Shown here: piece by piece, positions 60,344 through 64,000 of the stretch | Position numbering within the stretch: the first letter of the stretch is position 1 | Layout of the letters: every line of letters starts with the position of its first letter | Source of the DNA: Dermatemys mawii | Lineage: Eukaryota > Chordata > Testudines > Dermatemydidae | Assembly (NCBI GenBank): GCA_007922305.1 | Contig: ML677348.1 | Location: 22,846,667 to 22,910,666 of the forward strand | Length of the DNA: 64,000 nucleotides | Direction: 5' to 3' | Translations under genes and position numbers: made by a program | Notes under the pieces: generated by a model | Seen by the model: only the letters and a program-made list of their open reading frames with translations | What the model was told of the DNA's origin: nothing | Database searches by the model: none

Positions 60344-61849
60344 TATATATATCCTTGTATTTACTTAATCCTAGACCAAAAGTGTGTATTGGTATTAAGA
60401 CGAGAAGTTACCTAATGTGTAAACTTTATGAAAACGAATGACGGATTGTGTTTACTTTATGTTACCCATTACACCCAGATTGGAGCCATACAAATGTAAA
60501 AGATTGCTAACTTCAGAGCATGGGTCATTGTGTTCAACAGTGGAAGTTCAAAGACTTTGATTACATTTTATCAACAAAGGAAGAGCCCATTCTGTGAATG
60601 AATACACTTGCCAAATTGCCTTTCATGGAAAGACACTATAACAATTGATCTAGGGATCAATCCTGTATCTCTAAACTGTTTTGGATTCTAACAAAGTGGA
60701 ATACTGAACAAGTGGACAGAGATCTTCAGAATTATTGTGGGTAACTGAGAGATTTATGGAAAATTAACAGACCACTACATCTCTGCCATCAAACTTTGAT
60801 TCACCTGTTAATATATTTTTTCCTGCTTTAACCTCTCAATGACTCATTTCTTTTCTTAGCTAATAAATCTTTAGTTAGTTTACTAGAGAAATTGGCTTCA
60901 GCATTGTCTTTGGCAAGATCCAGAGTATCAATTTGATATGGGGTAAATGACTGGCCTTTTGGGGTTGGTAGTAACCTAATGAAATGTGGTATTGTAACTA
61001 ATGTCAAAAAAGTCCAGTTTGTCTGGGTGGCAAGGTAGGCTGGAGAGTAGGCTAAGGGGACTATATGTGACTCCATGGTAAAACTAATATGGTAATCCAG
61101 GAGTGCACATTTGTTTCAGGCTTGGTGAAATCTAATTATAGAATGTAACACCAGTTTGGTGTGTCTGTCTTGTTTTCTAACAGTCTGACTTGAGGTTGGC
61201 ATTCACAGTTGTGAGCCACTCCAGACAGCATGACAGTGCTATAAAAGTGGGTATTATAATTATCATTAGTCTGCCTGAAGTATATGGGCCAGCCTGTGTA
61301 CATTTGTTACTAAGTGTATCTATGAACTATGGCAATTACTAACAAAACATTTACAAATAGAACAGGTTATGATAAGCTGTTCAACACCATCCAATCAGCA
61401 AGAACCTTCTAATGAGCAAGGTTGATGTTTTGAATTCAGGTTCAAGATATAATTCAGCACATAGGATAAACTCTCCAGTGGACAGATAATATTTTACTAT
61501 TCAGCTAATGCTCTGTGTGGTGGTTAACTAATACTGCTTTGTTGTAAACTATCCACACAAAAAGTTTCTTTGCACTGAACATTGGATACAATACGGATCA
61601 GCTATAGCCCACAATGTCTGATGTTGTGAAAGCAATGAGGCTAAGACAGACAGAGCAGGAGCAAAGCATGTATAGAAAGATGACAAAAGATTCTGAGATA
61701 GCTAGAAATACTGGAAGGTTTCCAAAATAAACCTTTGCAAATCAAGCACTTAGGCACTGAGTACAATTGCTTCAGAGTTATTATTTTTGCACAGGCGTCC
61801 ATCCTAGTAACAATGGCGATACAACCTTTCACTTGGCCGGAAAGAACTC
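60344..61849. other. No gene recognised
   Basis: Single-copy-looking sequence; an 82-codon minus-strand frame at 60828-61076 shows no known domain. Confidence 0.4.
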
Positions 61850-62240
61850 AACATCAGATTTTCACATGCTCAGCACTGACAAGTGAGGCCAGATTTTCAA
61901 AAGAATTCAATTTGTGCACATAAGTAAAAGCCAGATTTCCAAAAGAACTTCGCATACAACCACTCTCAATTTGACACTTAGACCCAGATTTTCAAAAGAA
62001 CTGAGCACATTCTGGGTTGAGCTCTTTTGAAAATACCATGCCACTTATTTAGACCCTTAAAGGAAAGCTAGGGTGACCAGATGTCCTGATTTTATAGGGA
62101 CAGACCCGAGTTTTGGGTCTTTTTCTTATATAGGTTCCTATTATCGCTCGCCCCGTCTTGCTTTTTCACACTTGCTATCTGGTCACCCTAATGGAAGCTG
62201 AGCACTTTGGAAAATCGGGCCTCAATTGTGGATGTTGAAC
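61850..62240. repeat. Old palindromic repeat, split by a TA-MITE
   Basis: 'gccagattttcaaaagaa' recurs in several forms (61890, 61931, 61984) and is mirrored by 'ttttgaaaata' and 'ctttggaaaatcgggcc'. It is an ancient amniote palindromic repeat. The MITE at 62071-62188 sits within it. Confidence 0.5.
62071..62188. mobile_element. TA-MITE (Tc1/mariner-like), copy 3
   Basis: This is the best-preserved of three copies. The 118-bp element has perfect 12-bp inverted ends GGGTGACCAGAT / ATCTGGTCACCC and is flanked by TA at 62069-62070 and 62189-62190. It carries no coding frame. Confidence 0.85.
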
Positions 62241-62316
62241 AGTTTTTAAAATCTAGCTCTAGGTATCATATGCATCAGTGGCTTGATCCCACACCATGGA
62301 AATCAAGAAAAGCTTT

Positions 62317-62511
62317 GCAGAAGTGACAAAGAGTCCTGTGGCACCTTAAAGACTAACTAAAGTATTAGAGCATAAGCTTTCGTGGGCTAATACCCACTTC
62401 GTCGGATGCATGCAGTGGAAGTATCCAGGGGCAGGTATAAATAGGTAGGCAAGAACCAGATTAAAGATAACAGGGAGGGTCCAATGAGGCTGAACCAGCT
62501 GCTATCTCTAA
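62317..62511 (-). mobile_element. Penelope-like element 3' UTR
   Basis: This is the non-coding tail after the stop codon of the ORF at 62512. It ends at 62317 in the sense 'tgtcacttctgc', about 30 bases short of the terminus kept by the copy at 53446-53604. It holds the second hammerhead-like motif. Confidence 0.8.
62361..62413 (-). ncRNA. Hammerhead-ribozyme-like motif (minus strand)
   Basis: On the minus strand the order is CCGACGA, a GTGGG/CCCAC hairpin with loop TATTAG, GAAA, then GC-TTAT-GC-TC, identical to the motif at 53473-53524. The core again has C for U at position 4. The two copies agree, so the change is ancestral to both or shared by the subfamily. Confidence 0.55.
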
Positions 62512-64000
62512 TCAGGGAGGGTGAGGTATTCCTCTAGCAGCTGAATTGGAGGTGTGAACAGCGAGAGAAGAGAAACTGCTCTTGTAGTTAGCTAGCCATT
62601 CAAAATCTCTATTCAGTCCCAAATGGATTGTGTCAAATTTGCAAATGAATTGCAACTCTGCAGTTTCTCTTTGCAGTCTGGTCTGAAAGTTTTTTTGCTG
62701 CAAAATGCTGACCTTTAAGTCTTTCATGGTGTGTTCAGGGAGATTGAAGTGTTCTCCTACAGGTTTTTGTATATTGCCATTCCTGATATCTGATTTGTGT
62801 CCATTTATCCTTTTTTGTAGGGACTGTCCAGTTTGACCGATGTACATAGCAGAGGGGCATTGCTGGCACATAATGGCATATATTACATTGGTAGATGAGC
62901 AGGTGAATGAGCCAGTGATGGTATGGCTGATCTGGTTAGGTCCTGTGATGGTATTGCTGGTGTAGATATGTGGGCAGAGTTGGCATAGAGGTTTGTTGCA
63001 TGGATTGGTTCCTGAGTTAGAGGAGTTATGGCGCGGTGTGCTGTTGCTGGTGAGAATATGCTTGAGGTTGGCAGGTTGTCTGTGGGTCAGGACTGGCCTA
63101 CCTCCCAAGGCCTGTGAAAGAGAGGGATTGTTGTCCAGGATGGGTTGTAAATCACTGATGATGCGTTGGAGAGGTTTTAACTGAGGACTGTAGGTGATGA
63201 TCAGTGGTGTTCTGTTGTTTTCTTTCTTGGGCTTGTCTTGCAGCAGCAGGCTTCTGGGTACACATCTGGCTCTGTTGATCTGTGTCCTTATTTCCTTGTG
63301 CGGGTACTGTAGTTTTGAGAAAGCTTGGTGGAGATCTTGTAGGTGTTGGTCTCTGTCTGAGGGGTTGGAGCAAATACGATTGTATCTCAGTGCTTGGCTG
63401 TAGACAATGGATCGTGTGATGTGTCCGGGATGGAAGCTGGTGGCATAAAGGTAGGCATAGCTGTCGGTAGGTTTTCGTTATAGGGTGGTGTTGATGTGGC
63501 CGTCATTAATTTGCACTGTGGTGTCTAGGAAGTGGACCTCTCGTGTAGACTCATCCAGGCTGAGGTGGATGGTGGGGTGGAGGTTGTTGAAATCATGGTG
63601 GAATTTTTCCAGAGTTTCTTTCCCATGGGTCCAGATGATGAAGATGTCATCAATGTAGCGTAGATAGAGAAGGGGCGTGAGTGAACGAGAGTTGAGGAAG
63701 CGTTGTTCCAGGTCAGCCATAAAGATGTTGGCATACTGTGGGGCCATGCGGGTGCCCATAGCAGTACCACTGGTCTGGAGGTATATATTGTCACCAAATT
63801 TGAAATAATTGTGTGTGAGGATAAAGTCACAGAGCTTAGCAACCACTTGTGCTGTGTCATCATCAGGGATACTATTCCTGACAGCTTGTATTCCATCTCT
63901 GTGTGGGATGTTTGTGTAGAGAGCCTCTGCATCCATAGTGGCTAGGATGGTGTTTTCTGGAAGATCACCAATGCATTGTAGTTTTCTCAGGAAGTTGGTG
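62512..64000 (-). pseudogene. Penelope-like element RT and GIY-YIG endonuclease, one stop, partial
   Basis: One frame runs from the window edge (codon 63997-63999) to the stop at 62512-62514, 495 codons after which the UTR begins; a single in-frame TAA at 63478-63480 (residue 174) breaks it. The upstream end lies outside the window. Numbering from the edge: a reverse-transcriptase motif B, 'GTAMGTRMAPQYAN', is at 78-91 and motif C, YIDD, at 115-118, the catalytic Asp pair intact. The C-terminus is a GIY-YIG nuclease: 'VIYAIMC' (372-378), 'YIGQT' (386-390), Arg397 in 'LQKRINGH' and Glu416 in 'PVGEHF'. Cysteines at 334, 339, 342, 367, 378 and 381 fit the zinc-binding linker of these proteins. 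RT followed by GIY-YIG is diagnostic of endonuclease-bearing Penelope-like elements, which nick the target and prime reverse transcription there. The stop makes this copy inactive unless read through. Confidence 0.9.

Noticed and set aside
60024..60368. 114-codon plus-strand open frame
   Set aside because: It runs straight through a palindromic hAT MITE with a perfect target duplication; the open frame is a by-product of the GC-rich inverted repeat.

Overview
This is nuclear DNA from a vertebrate, most likely a cryptodiran turtle. It is a gene-poor intergenic or intronic stretch made largely of layered transposable elements. I found no intact host gene and no convincing host exon, RNA gene, CRISPR array or prokaryotic feature. 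The turtle assignment rests on three things: CR1 LINE copies of several ages; a tRNA-derived SINE (33690-33890) whose tail matches the 3' end of a CR1 copy in the same window (54279-54352), as is known for the tortoise Pol III/SINE and turtle CR1 pair; and Penelope-like 3' ends, GTCTACAC-type MITEs and short palindromic repeats that I know to be common in turtle genomes. All family names come from motif and memory recognition, not from a database search.

Layout. 1-9 kb: an LTR with a 4-bp target duplication (1518-2178), a decayed LINE C-terminus (3165-3561), a Ty3/gypsy-like zinc-knuckle and protease relic (4762-5220), a DIRS-like gag relic split by a TA-flanked MITE (6150-6840), and two CR1 3' ends in opposite orientation that nearly touch (7769-8640). 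9-16 kb: an L2-like end and a dense group of DNA transposons, including a hAT element (14536-15116) nested in an older MITE. 16-22 kb: mostly single-copy AT-rich DNA, with a near-perfect 28-bp hairpin (18668-18736) and one CR1 end. 22-26 kb: two adjacent minus-strand L2-like LINE relics. 26-38 kb: mostly single-copy DNA with scattered old repeats and the SINE. 38-41 kb: an old 2.5-kb minus-strand CR1. 42-50 kb: nested hAT elements, MITEs, a Penelope-like end and a DIRS-like relic with a 109-bp direct repeat 1.5 kb downstream. 50-57 kb: two more LTRs of the first family (50194-50848 minus, 56006-56603 plus), each with its own 4-bp duplication, a Penelope-like 3' end, and a CR1 with an internal tandem duplication. 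57-62 kb: MIR-like and L2-like remnants and a textbook hAT MITE (60074-60335). 62.3-64 kb: the best-preserved coding sequence, a minus-strand Penelope-like element (reverse transcriptase plus GIY-YIG endonuclease) open to the window edge apart from one stop codon.

No genes here form a pathway. What can be read is the order of insertions: several elements can be ranked by nesting, and seven insertions have intact or nearly intact target duplications. The observations most worth following are the nearly intact Penelope-like ORF, hammerhead-ribozyme-like cores in two Penelope-like 3' ends, the three-member LTR family, the partial tandem duplication in CR1, and the repeat-poor blocks where conserved regulatory DNA might lie.
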